A stretch of 9,293 nt of DNA from an uncultured Prosthecobacter sp. (lineage in GTDB: Bacteria > Verrucomicrobiota > Verrucomicrobiia > Verrucomicrobiales > Verrucomicrobiaceae), in assembly GCA_947523045.1 (NCBI GenBank), contig CANNUR010000106.1, positions 1-9,293 of the forward strand, read 5' to 3'. The notes under the pieces are model-generated. The model was given only the letters and a program-made list of their open reading frames with translations. It did not search any database and was not told the DNA's origin. Position numbers and translations under genes: made by a program. Of the stretch, positions 1 to 6,819 are shown in pieces. Positions within the stretch are counted from its first letter, which is position 1, and each line of letters starts with the position of its first letter.

Positions 1-660
1 GGGTCGGAGGCTGCACGGCGGCGCGGTGTCCAGGCTCAGATGCGCCTGCTGCAGGGCACGCTTCGCCCGGGTCAGGTGTTCGTCGAATTTGCCCCCGGCG
101 ACGGCTGGCTGTCCAACGCCGCCGCGGCCACAGCCTCCCAAGTTTACGCCATCGACATCTCTGACCAGCGCGACCTCTCGACGGCGCCGCCGGCCAACGT
201 CCGCCATGTGGTCTACGACGGCTATCACGTCGATCTGCCGGACGCCTGTGCCGATGTCGTGTTCAGCTACCAGTTCCTTGAGCACCTGCATCCGGACGAT
301 GTTGCCCCGCACTTCGAATCGGTGCGGCGCCTGCTCAAGCCGGGAGGCTGCTATGTCTTTGACACGCCGCATCGCTACAGCGGTCCGCATGACATCTCGC
401 GCCATTTTGGCGATCGCCTCGACTGCTTCCACTTTCAGGAGTGGACCCATCGTGACATGCGTCGCCTGCTGCGCGCGCACGGCTTCAGCGAGGCCCGGGT
501 CTTCCGCATGGGCCGCCCGCAGACGGGCCTGTTCAACGTTCTCGTCGATGGCCTGGAATGGCTGCTGCAACCGCTGCCGCATCGGTTCCGCCGGCGCCTC
601 TGCGGCCGGCTCTTTCCCTCGGTCGCCATGGTTGCCATCAAGGATTCCGCACCGGCATGA
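1..660 (+). CDS. Class I SAM-dependent methyltransferase (5' end outside window)
   Basis: The reading frame is open from the first base, so the gene is 5'-truncated by the window edge; 219 residues are visible. A Rossmann methyltransferase fold is shown by motif I (VEFAPGDG, visible residues 28-35), an acidic strand-2 end (YAIDIS, 49-54), and FSYQFLEHLHPDD (88-100) followed by LLKPGG (111-116), the usual post-motif region. The stretch SGPHDISRHF (127-136) is typical of a methyltransferase subgroup I recall from polysaccharide gene clusters. An internal ATG at 40 leaves only about 14 residues before motif I, and homologues as I recall them carry sequence before it, so I prefer a start upstream. 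The stop overlaps the start of the glycosyltransferase gene, which suggests joint work on a surface glycan or its lipid or sugar precursor. The acceptor substrate cannot be read from the sequence. Confidence 0.85.
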   Translation, partial: GSEAARRRGVQAQMRLLQGTLRPGQVFVEFAPGDGWLSNAAAATASQVYAIDISDQRDLSTAPPANVRHVVYDGYHVDLPDACADVVFSYQFLEHLHPDDVAPHFESVRRLLKPGGCYVFDTPHRYSGPHDISRHFGDRLDCFHFQEWTHRDMRRLLRAHGFSEARVFRMGRPQTGLFNVLVDGLEWLLQPLPHRFRRRLCGRLFPSVAMVAIKDSAPA

Positions 661-1790
661 ACGCGTCCGCCGACCGGCCGCTGCGTGTGCTGCACGTGCT
701 TGATTCGCTCGCGCCGGGCGGTCTCGAGAATGGCGTGGTCAACACGGCCCGCCGGCTGCACGGCCACGGCTTTGACATCCATGCCGCCTGCCTGCGTTTC
801 CGGGGCGACTTTGCCGGGCGCATGCCGGATCCCGACAAGGTGGTGGTGCTCGGCAAGACCGCCGGCTTTTCGCCCGGGGCGGTGCGGCGTCTTCGCGCCC
901 ACCTGCTCGCCACGGGTGCCGACCTGCTGCACAGCCACAATCTGGGCACGCTGATCTACGCCGTCGCCGCCACCTTCGGGGGCCGCACGATTCCCATCGT
1001 CCACGGTGAGCACGGCCAGTTGCAGTCCCAGGACCTGACGCCCAAGCGGCTGCTGCAGCGGCGCCTGCTGTTCCGGCTGTGCCGGCGCATTCATGCGGTC
1101 TCCGCCGGCCTGCGCGATCACCTGCGCGGCCACGGCCTCGATCCGGTCGGCCGCATCCTCGCCACGCCCAACGGCGTTGACAGCCTGCGCTTCCGTCCGG
1201 CGGCCGATCCCGCCGACGCCAAGGCCGCCCTGGGTTTTCAAGCCGGCGATCTCGTCGTGGGCATTGTTGGCCGGTTGGTCGCCCTAAAGCGGCATCGCTT
1301 GCTCTTTGAGGCCTTGGAAAGGCTCGCCACCGAGCTGCCGGGCCTGCGTCTGCTCGTGGTGGGTGATGGCGGCGCCGAGCGCGACGAATTGGTGGCGGTC
1401 ATGCGCGGGCATCCCCAAGCGGAGCGCATCGTCTGGGCCGGTCACCGCAACGACCTGGAGAACTGCTACCGGGCCATGGACCTGCTGGCCGCGCCGTCGG
1501 AGATCGAAGGGCTGTCGAACGCCGTGCTGGAGGCGATGGCCTGCGCCGTGCCCGTGCTCGCCCACCAGGCCTGCGGCAACGCGGAAGTGATCGACCGCCA
1601 CCGCAGCGGTTATCTGGCCGACCTGCGGGATGCCACGGGTCTGGCGTCTGAATTGCAGGCGGCGTTGAGGGATGTTGACGAGCTGCGTCGGCGCGGTGCG
1701 GCGGCGCGACAGGCCGTGCTCGAGCGCTACTCGATGGAGGCGATGGAAGCCTGCTACCGGGAATTGTACCGCGGGGCGGTCGCGGCTTAG
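657..1790 (+). CDS. GT4-family glycosyltransferase, exosortase/PEP-CTERM-associated type
   Basis: A 377-residue retaining GT-B glycosyltransferase that would transfer a sugar from a nucleotide-sugar to a growing surface glycan on the cytoplasmic side of the membrane. The N-terminal domain has the glycine-rich GGLEN loop (21-25) and HGEHG (116-120); the C-terminal GT4 domain has GIVGRL (202-207), VVGDG (234-238) and the EX7E signature at E284 and E292. GGLEN plus HGEHG resembles the sugar transferases linked to exosortase/PEP-CTERM systems; that subfamily call is from memory of the motif, not a search. I chose ATG 657 because it overlaps the methyltransferase TGA as ATGA and is followed at once by the expected first beta strand (LRVLHVLDS). 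A longer frame starting at 558 would lie inside the methyltransferase gene. AAGGA at 640-644 is a distant, weak ribosome site. The end overlaps the convergent membrane-protein gene by 4 bp. Confidence 0.9.
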   Translation: MNASADRPLRVLHVLDSLAPGGLENGVVNTARRLHGHGFDIHAACLRFRGDFAGRMPDPDKVVVLGKTAGFSPGAVRRLRAHLLATGADLLHSHNLGTLIYAVAATFGGRTIPIVHGEHGQLQSQDLTPKRLLQRRLLFRLCRRIHAVSAGLRDHLRGHGLDPVGRILATPNGVDSLRFRPAADPADAKAALGFQAGDLVVGIVGRLVALKRHRLLFEALERLATELPGLRLLVVGDGGAERDELVAVMRGHPQAERIVWAGHRNDLENCYRAMDLLAAPSEIEGLSNAVLEAMACAVPVLAHQACGNAEVIDRHRSGYLADLRDATGLASELQAALRDVDELRRRGAAARQAVLERYSMEAMEACYRELYRGAVAA

Positions 1791-2125
1791 AGGGCCGGCT
1801 TCAGGTAGCCGAGCCAGGCCAGGATCGCGCCGGTGAGGATCGCCAGCAGGAGCACCGCCTTGGCCGGCAGCACCTTGCGGCGGGCCAGCACGGGCAGGAA
1901 GCCAAGCACCAGCCAGAGCGCCATTTTGACGATCAGCCAGGGCGACGCGTAGGACAGGCCGAGTTTGGCGACCAGGCCGAAGCCGGAGACCAGGCTGATG
2001 ACCAGGCCGATGCCATGCCATTTCATCGCACTGCGCGCCGTTTCGGCCGAGAGCAGGGCGCCGAAGCCGGTGAAGACAAAGATCAGGCCGACGAGGTGGG
2101 CGATGTGGTAGAAGGCGGGACTCAT
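1787..2125 (-). CDS. Small four-helix membrane protein of unknown function
   Basis: The 112-residue product is very hydrophobic, with four likely transmembrane helices at about 6-26, 36-53, 61-81 and 88-106. The second half of the loop between helices 3 and 4 is basic (ARRK, 81-84), placing that loop in the cytoplasm and hence both ends outside by the positive-inside rule. A histidine (H10) sits in the first helix and the pair K35/H37 precedes the second; this recalls small haem or quinone membrane proteins, but I cannot name a family. ATG 2125 is chosen because it leads straight into helix 1; an in-frame GTG at 2140 adds five residues. Neither start has a clear Shine-Dalgarno site. The gene runs opposite to both neighbours, sharing its TAA with the end of the glycosyltransferase gene and diverging from the CPXCG gene. 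Confidence 0.75.
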   Translation of the reverse strand: MSPAFYHIAHLVGLIFVFTGFGALLSAETARSAMKWHGIGLVISLVSGFGLVAKLGLSYASPWLIVKMALWLVLGFLPVLARRKVLPAKAVLLLAILTGAILAWLGYLKPAL

Positions 2126-2214
2126 GCCGGATGCTGGCACGGAAGGCGGTCGCCGACAAGCAGGCTTTGCGACGTTTGTCGCGGCAACCGGGTGTCGGGC
2201 GGCGTTTTATCCTC

Positions 2215-2397
2215 GTGGACACCGTTGCCGTCATCTGCCCGTCCTGCTTTCAGGAGTTTGAAGTTCCCGCCCCCGCGCCGGTGGAGACGCCCTGCGATGT
2301 CGATTACGACTGCGAGATTTGCTGCCGGCCGATGCGCATTCTCTTCGACTTCGACGGCGACGAGGTGTTCGGCGATGCCCGCGGCCTCGACGATTGA
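2215..2397 (+). CDS. CPXCG-motif cysteine-rich protein (probable small zinc-binding protein)
   Basis: With the GTG start at 2215 this is a 60-residue protein matching the Cys_rich_CPXCG family layout: a first cysteine pair CPSC (8-11) and a second knuckle DCEICCRP (32-39), then an acidic tail rich in Asp. Four cysteines (C8, C11, C33 and C36 or C37) could bind one zinc ion; the family's function is not known to me. The usual glycine after the first knuckle is a phenylalanine here (CPSCF). An in-frame ATG at 2131 would add 28 basic residues that do not look like the family and would overlap the divergent membrane-protein start. I therefore prefer GTG 2215, although no start has a strong ribosome site. 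The small helical-protein gene begins 29 bp downstream on the same strand. Confidence 0.7.
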   Translation: MDTVAVICPSCFQEFEVPAPAPVETPCDVDYDCEICCRPMRILFDFDGDEVFGDARGLDD

Positions 2398-2426
2398 CAG
2401 CGTGCGCCGGCGGCGCTTCTTCCAGC

Positions 2427-2666
2427 GTGGACCCCGCCTACGAACCCCTGCGCCAGCTGCTGCGTCGCCGCCTAGAGATCATCGCCGACCGCGACCTGCG
2501 CGAGCGCGATCCAGCCGGGCAGTTGCGGCAGCTGCAGGAAGTGTCGGAGGCGATCACTGCCGAGCACGCGCGCCTGCGGCCGCAATTGCCGCCGCGGCTG
2601 AACCACTACCTGACCCAGGCCAGCCTGCAGAAGGCGCTCAATTGGCTCGAGGGTGGTGAAAGCTGA
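2427..2666 (+). CDS. Small helical protein of unknown function
   Basis: A GTG at 2427 opens a 79-residue product beginning DPAYEPLRQLL. The open frame extends back to 2319, but that part is an arginine-rich shadow of the CPXCG gene, so it is left out. The product is charged, lacks cysteine and membrane segments, and looks almost wholly alpha-helical: Arg/Glu/Leu-rich through about residue 50, then PQLPPRLNHYL and a C-terminal KALNWLEG. I do not recognise a named domain, though short proteins with this pattern are familiar to me from Verrucomicrobia. It probably shares a transcript with the CPXCG gene. Reality of the gene is supported by ordinary residue composition after the GTG compared with the artefactual sequence before it; the start codon is less certain because no clear ribosome site precedes it. 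Confidence 0.6.
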   Translation: MDPAYEPLRQLLRRRLEIIADRDLRERDPAGQLRQLQEVSEAITAEHARLRPQLPPRLNHYLTQASLQKALNWLEGGES

Positions 2667-2706
2667 GCCGCGCCTTTGCTCGCAACAGGCCGGCGCGATG
2701 ATGCGT

Positions 2707-2711
2707 AGGGA
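2707..2711 (+). promoter_or_regulatory. Shine-Dalgarno site that fixes the DUF1549 gene start
   Basis: AGGGA lies 9 nt before the ATG at 2721 but only 3 nt before an in-frame GTG at 2715. The spacing favours ATG 2721, which also places the signal peptide's basic residues at the very N terminus. Confidence 0.55.
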
Positions 2712-2720
2712 TCTGTGATC

Positions 2721-4934
2721 ATGCCCCGCCTTTTCCGACTCGCCATCCCCGCCCTGCTTGCCGGCGCAGGCCTGGCGCGTGCCGCCGAGGTCCCCTCCTT
2801 CCGCAACGACGTCATGGCGGCGCTGTCAAAGGCCGGCTGCAATCTTGGCACCTGCCATGGCAATGCCACCGGCAAGGGCGGCTTCAAGCTGTCGCTGCGC
2901 GGCGAGGACATGCGGGCCGACCATGCCGCCCTCAGCCGCGATATTGCCGGTCGCAGGGTCAATGCCTTCCGCCCCGAACAGAGTCTGATTCTGCTGAAGG
3001 GCACCAACCAGCTCGCCCACGAGGGCGGCAAACGCCTCGACCCGCAGGGCTGGGAATACCAGGTGCTGCGTGACTGGATTGCCGCCGGTCTGCCAACGGC
3101 CGAGGAAAACGACGCCCGGCTCCGCCGGCTGGAAGTCACACCCACCGAGGCCCTCATTGAGGAGAGTGAAGATGGGGTGCAGTTGCGCGCCCGCGCGCAC
3201 TTCGCCGATGGCAGCGTCCGTGATGTCACGGCTCGCGCGGTCTATGAGCCGCTGCAGAACGGCCTCGTCGATGTCAGTGCCGGTGGCCGGGTGCGGCGTC
3301 TGCAGTTTGGCGAGCCGACCGTGCTGGTGCGCTACCTCGACCAGTCCGTGCCGGTGCGCCTGACCTTTCTCCAGGACCGGCCCGGCTTCGCCTGGAGTCG
3401 GCCGCAGCCGCACAACTTCATCGACCGCCACATCTTCGACAAGCTGCAGGCCCTGCGCATCAACCCGAGCGATCTCGCTCCGGACGAGGTCTTCCTGCGC
3501 CGCGCCTGGCTCGATCTCACCGGCCTGATCCCATCTGCTGATGAGGCCCGCGCCTTTGTCGCCGACCGCGCTCCCGACAAGCGCGCGCGCTTGGTCGATC
3601 GCCTGCTTGCCTCGCCGCAGTTTGCCGATTTCTGGGCGCTGAAGTGGGCCGACGTGCTCAAGGTGGAAAGTCGCACCCTCGATGAAAAGGGCATGACCGC
3701 CTTCCACGGCTGGATCCGCGACGCCATCGCCCGCAACCGGCCGCTGGACGCCTTCGTGCGCGACCTGATCGCCGCCCGCGGCAGCACCTACGCCGAGCCG
3801 GCCGCCAACTTCTATCGCGCCAACCGCACGGCCTCCGCCCGCGCGGTCGCCGCCGCCCAGGTCTTCCTCGGCACCCGCCTGCAGTGCGCGGAATGCCACA
3901 ACCATCCCTTCGACCGCTGGACCCAGGACGATTACTACAACTGGTCGGCGGTCTTCGGCGAGGTCGACTACAAGATCCTCGACAACAAGCGCCGCGACCG
4001 CAGCGACAAGCATGAGTTCGTCGGCGAGCAGGTCGTCTTCCTCAATCCCAAGCTCGGTGTCCAAAACCCGCGCACCGGCGAGGCCGCCAAGCCGCGTTTT
4101 CTCGGCGACGACCTGCCGGAACTGAAGGACGGCAGCGACCGCCTGCAGGCCGCCGCCGCTTGGTTGACCGGTCCGACCAATCCGCTCTTCGCCAAGGCCC
4201 AGGCCAACCGCATCTGGTATCATCTCATGGGACGAGGATTGGTCGATCCGGTCGACGACCTGCGCCTGACCAACCCGGCCAGCCACCCGCGCCTGCTTGA
4301 CGAACTCACCGGCGAATTGATCGCCAGCGGCTTTGATCTGCGGCACCTCATCCGTCGGGTGATGCTCAGTCGCACCTACCAGCTCGACAGCGCGACGAAT
4401 GCCAGCAATGCCGGCGATGAAATGAATTATTCCCACAACCTGCCGCGCCGGCTGTCGGCCGAGCAGCTCTTCGATTCGATCCATCTGGCACTCGGCGCGG
4501 CGCCGGCGCTGAAGGACGCGAAAGCCGGCCTGCGTGCCGCCCAGTTGGCCGGTCCGCGCAGCGGTCGCGGCAGTCCTGATCCGATGTCGGCCGAGGCCTT
4601 TCTGGTCCAGTTTGGCCGGCCCAAGCGCGAGCTCAGCTGTGAATGCGAGCGCGCCGGCGACACCAGCCTCGGTCAGATCTTCCAGTTCATCAGCGGCCCG
4701 GTGGTGGCCAGCGCCCTCGGCGCCAAGACCGGCCTCGCCGCGCGGCTTGCCAGCCGCGAGGACGTGGAGCCGGTGGTGGAGGAACTCTACTGGAGTCTGC
4801 TGACACGCGCGCCCACGGTCGATGAGGCGCGGGTCATGACCGCCCTGCTCGCCTCGGCCAAGGACCGCCGCGTCGCCCTGGAGGACATTGCCTGGTCGCT
4901 GCTCAACGCCAAGGAGTTTGTGCTCAGGCGCTGA
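2721..4934 (+). CDS. Exported DUF1549/DUF1553 (PSCyt2/PSD1) protein with N-terminal CX4CH site and Ig-like domain
   Basis: A 737-residue protein with a Sec-type signal peptide (basic start, hydrophobic core about 7-19, likely cleavage near ARA, 19-21). Domains in order: a CNLGTCHG site (C40, C45, H46); a probable BIG2-like beta domain about 135-215; DUF1549/PSCyt2 about 233-430 with DEVFLRRAWLDLTGLIP (255-271) and a CAECHNHPFDRW site (C389, C392, H393); and DUF1553/PSD1 about 485-735 with NPLFAKAQANRIW (487-499) and the late RELSCECERAG segment (637-646). These families are typical of Planctomycetes and Verrucomicrobia, where they are exported and proposed to be haem-linked enzymes, often tied to polysaccharide breakdown; no reaction is established. 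C389-C392-H393 is a classical c-haem motif, while CX4CH is non-classical. The usual adjacent DUF1501 gene is absent. The gene ends inside the convergent M14 peptidase gene, overlapping it by 11 bp. Confidence 0.92.
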   Translation: MPRLFRLAIPALLAGAGLARAAEVPSFRNDVMAALSKAGCNLGTCHGNATGKGGFKLSLRGEDMRADHAALSRDIAGRRVNAFRPEQSLILLKGTNQLAHEGGKRLDPQGWEYQVLRDWIAAGLPTAEENDARLRRLEVTPTEALIEESEDGVQLRARAHFADGSVRDVTARAVYEPLQNGLVDVSAGGRVRRLQFGEPTVLVRYLDQSVPVRLTFLQDRPGFAWSRPQPHNFIDRHIFDKLQALRINPSDLAPDEVFLRRAWLDLTGLIPSADEARAFVADRAPDKRARLVDRLLASPQFADFWALKWADVLKVESRTLDEKGMTAFHGWIRDAIARNRPLDAFVRDLIAARGSTYAEPAANFYRANRTASARAVAAAQVFLGTRLQCAECHNHPFDRWTQDDYYNWSAVFGEVDYKILDNKRRDRSDKHEFVGEQVVFLNPKLGVQNPRTGEAAKPRFLGDDLPELKDGSDRLQAAAAWLTGPTNPLFAKAQANRIWYHLMGRGLVDPVDDLRLTNPASHPRLLDELTGELIASGFDLRHLIRRVMLSRTYQLDSATNASNAGDEMNYSHNLPRRLSAEQLFDSIHLALGAAPALKDAKAGLRAAQLAGPRSGRGSPDPMSAEAFLVQFGRPKRELSCECERAGDTSLGQIFQFISGPVVASALGAKTGLAARLASREDVEPVVEELYWSLLTRAPTVDEARVMTALLASAKDRRVALEDIAWSLLNAKEFVLRR

Positions 4935-5673
4935 ACGCGGCCACGGCAGCGGCCACAAAGGCCGCATGGGCGCGCACGCGCGCGTCGAGGTCGAACTCCG
5001 AGGGGGTCTCGAAGGTCAGGGTCAGCGGGCAGCCAAGCTGGTGCAGGACCACCGCCTCCGGCAGACCCGGCAGATGGGTCGGCAGGCGTCGCCGGCGGAT
5101 GACTCCCTCGCGGGCAATCGAATGATCGATGCGCCGGCGCGGGTCGATGCCGACTTCTTCGGTCGCCGCGGCAAGCAGTTCTGCCGCGTGGCTGCTGCGG
5201 TGCGCGCCGAGTTCATAGACATAGGCACCCTGGCCGTCGTAATCCTCATGCAGACAGAGGCCGAGCCACCACGGGCGGGAGGCGGCGACCTGCTGCCAGG
5301 GGCCGCAGAGGGCGTCGTCCACGAGGTGAAAGCGCCGGTTGAGGTCGAGCCCGCGTCCATCGGCGCGGGTGTTGAGCGCCAGGCCGTGTGGATTCAGGCA
5401 GGGGAAGAGCACGACCGGATGCGTGCGCAGCCAGGTCGTGTGGGCCTGTGCCCAGGCCAGCAGGCCCCAGGCGGCGGCGGGTTCATCGCCATGCACACCG
5501 GCGGAGATGTAAAAGGCCGGGCCGGTGCCCGTCCGGCCCTCATACCAGACCACGTCCAGACCGTCGATCCGCGCCAGGACGTGCCGTCGCAGGCCGGCCG
5601 CACGGGCGACAGCGCTCCAGCCGGCGGCAAGGGCGCGGACGTCATGGGCACGGTGGTGCGGCAGCAGCTTCAT
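4924..5673 (-). CDS. M14-family zinc metallopeptidase (carboxypeptidase or AstE-like)
   Basis: The 249-residue product has the M14 zinc site: HGDE (H61, E64) and a third ligand H142 in LHED. NPHG (94-97) and DLNRRF (110-115) match the family's substrate-binding segment, and the general base is probably E222 in FETPSEF. The length fits the compact single-domain branch that includes succinylglutamate desuccinylase/aspartoacylase-like and small peptidoglycan-peptide carboxypeptidases, so the substrate is open. No signal peptide or membrane segment is seen, so a cytoplasmic location is likely. The ATG overlaps the rhodanese stop as ATGA, indicating translational coupling and placing it last in the DUF1573-rhodanese-peptidase run. 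Its TGA lies inside the convergent DUF1549 gene. All catalytic residues are present, so it is probably active. Confidence 0.85.
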   Translation of the reverse strand: MKLLPHHRAHDVRALAAGWSAVARAAGLRRHVLARIDGLDVVWYEGRTGTGPAFYISAGVHGDEPAAAWGLLAWAQAHTTWLRTHPVVLFPCLNPHGLALNTRADGRGLDLNRRFHLVDDALCGPWQQVAASRPWWLGLCLHEDYDGQGAYVYELGAHRSSHAAELLAAATEEVGIDPRRRIDHSIAREGVIRRRRLPTHLPGLPEAVVLHQLGCPLTLTFETPSEFDLDARVRAHAAFVAAAVAAFSA

Positions 5674-6107
5674 GGCTGGGCGGCCTTCCAGGCGGGCCAG
5701 CCGCCCTTGAGGATGTAGCAGCGCTCCAAGGGTACGATTTGCAGCAGCCGCTCGCGCACGCGCCGCGCCGCCTCGCAGCGTTCACCGCTGCAGTAGATGA
5801 CCACCGGCTGCTCGGCGGTCTGCAGCAGCTCGAAGAGTTCGACCAGCTGGGATTCAAACTGCTGTTCGTTGAGCGCGTGCGCCCCCGGGATGTGCTCCTG
5901 GCGGAACTGTTCTTCCGGGCGGGCATCGAGCCAGATCACCCGGTTCTGCCATTCGCCGGTGACGCGTGCCACCGTGACCTCGTCGGCACGCGGGGCCTCC
6001 TGCTGCAGGAACAGCGCCGGGGCGCGCGGATGCAGCAGGTGGGTTGCGGCGGTGGCGAGCAGGGTGCAGCCGCCGAGGACCCAGGCTTGGAAAAGGGCGC
6101 GCAGCAT
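5670..6107 (-). CDS. Membrane-anchored single-domain rhodanese-like protein
   Basis: A 145-residue protein with an N-terminal hydrophobic segment (about 5-22), probably an anchor or an uncleaved signal, and one rhodanese domain about 42-143. Family marks are WLDARPEEQF (59-68), HIPGAHALN (72-80), the active-site strand VVIYC with nucleophile C106, and GGWPAW (135-140). The loop reads CSGERC (106-111), placing a second cysteine five residues after the nucleophile where many rhodaneses have Ser or Thr; this could permit a disulfide or persulfide relay. Rhodaneses move sulfane sulfur between thiols. Which side of the membrane this domain faces is unclear, since basic or histidine residues flank the segment on both sides. 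The start lies 3 bp after the DUF1573 stop, and its own stop overlaps the peptidase start, so the three are co-transcribed. Confidence 0.85.
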   Translation of the reverse strand: MLRALFQAWVLGGCTLLATAATHLLHPRAPALFLQQEAPRADEVTVARVTGEWQNRVIWLDARPEEQFRQEHIPGAHALNEQQFESQLVELFELLQTAEQPVVIYCSGERCEAARRVRERLLQIVPLERCYILKGGWPAWKAAQP

Positions 6108-6110
6108 GGT

Positions 6111-6788
6111 TCAGGGTTGTCCCTCGGGTTTGCGGTACACGGAGAAAAAGGCCATCTGCCGGCGGTATTTCGGGATGCGGCTGTCGGTCTCGATGCGCAG
6201 GGCGCCCAGCATGACTTCCTCGGTCGACTTCGGTCGCACGCTCACCTCGTACTCGCGGCCGGGCTGGATTTCCCTCCAGCTGAACTCGACGTTTTCGCGC
6301 GTCGAGGTGATACCGGTGATGCGGATGGGGTCGTCGCCGGTGACCGTCACCCGCGTGGTCTGCGCCTGGGCCTCGCCGCCGACCCACCACTGCAGGGTCT
6401 TGGGTTCGATGCGCAGGATTTCCGGCACGGTGAGGCGGAAGGGCACCACCCACTCCGCCTGATCCGGATCGTCGGTCTGCACGTGCAGGGTTTTTTCGTG
6501 CACGCCGACGAAGGTGGACACCTTGAACACGGCGTGGCCGGCACCCTTTTCGCCGGGCTGGTACACCGCCTTGTCGAGGTCGGCGCTCAGGCAGGAGCAG
6601 GCGCTTTCCAGACCGAGCACGCGCACCGGCTTGGTGCCCTTGTTGGTGAAGTTGAACGTCACCTCGACGGTTTCGTCCTCGGGCCGGGGATTCACCTCGA
6701 CGACGGGCTTGTCGAGAGCGAGTTCGGCGGCGCCGGGGGTGGCGGCGACGAGGGCCAGCAGCAGGATCAGGGCGCGCGGGCGGTTCAT
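6111..6788 (-). CDS. Exported DUF1573-domain protein
   Basis: The 225-residue product has a Sec-type signal peptide (MNRPR, then a hydrophobic run 6-16; cleavage probably after ATPGAA, about residue 21). It is followed by a DUF1573 Ig-like beta-sandwich about 25-122 with the family's FTNKGTKPVRVLGLESACSC segment, ending in C64 and C66. A second beta domain fills about 123-215. DUF1573 is an HYDIN/ASPM-SPD-2-like fold common in Bacteroidetes and PVC bacteria with no assigned activity; the CXC pair may bind metal or form a disulfide. I start at ATG 6788 because it gives a clean signal peptide; the open frame to 6845 adds 19 residues and would overlap the helicase stop. The 31-bp gap after the helicase gene and 3-bp gap before the rhodanese gene suggest one operon. 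Confidence 0.85.
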   Translation of the reverse strand: MNRPRALILLLALVAATPGAAELALDKPVVEVNPRPEDETVEVTFNFTNKGTKPVRVLGLESACSCLSADLDKAVYQPGEKGAGHAVFKVSTFVGVHEKTLHVQTDDPDQAEWVVPFRLTVPEILRIEPKTLQWWVGGEAQAQTTRVTVTGDDPIRITGITSTRENVEFSWREIQPGREYEVSVRPKSTEEVMLGALRIETDSRIPKYRRQMAFFSVYRKPEGQP

Positions 6789-6819
6789 GACGGCAAGGAA
6801 GCCGCGGGGCGAGCCGGCG

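Noticed and set aside
2319..2426. N-terminal extension of the small helical protein back to 2319
   Set aside because: It overlaps the CPXCG gene in another frame and reads as arginine-rich shadow sequence unlike the downstream part.
2826..4967. 713-residue open frame on the minus strand opposite the DUF1549/DUF1553 gene
   Set aside because: Long antisense frames are expected in GC-rich genes with few A/T third positions. The translation is low in recognisable motifs, while the plus frame has intact families, signal peptide and ribosome site.
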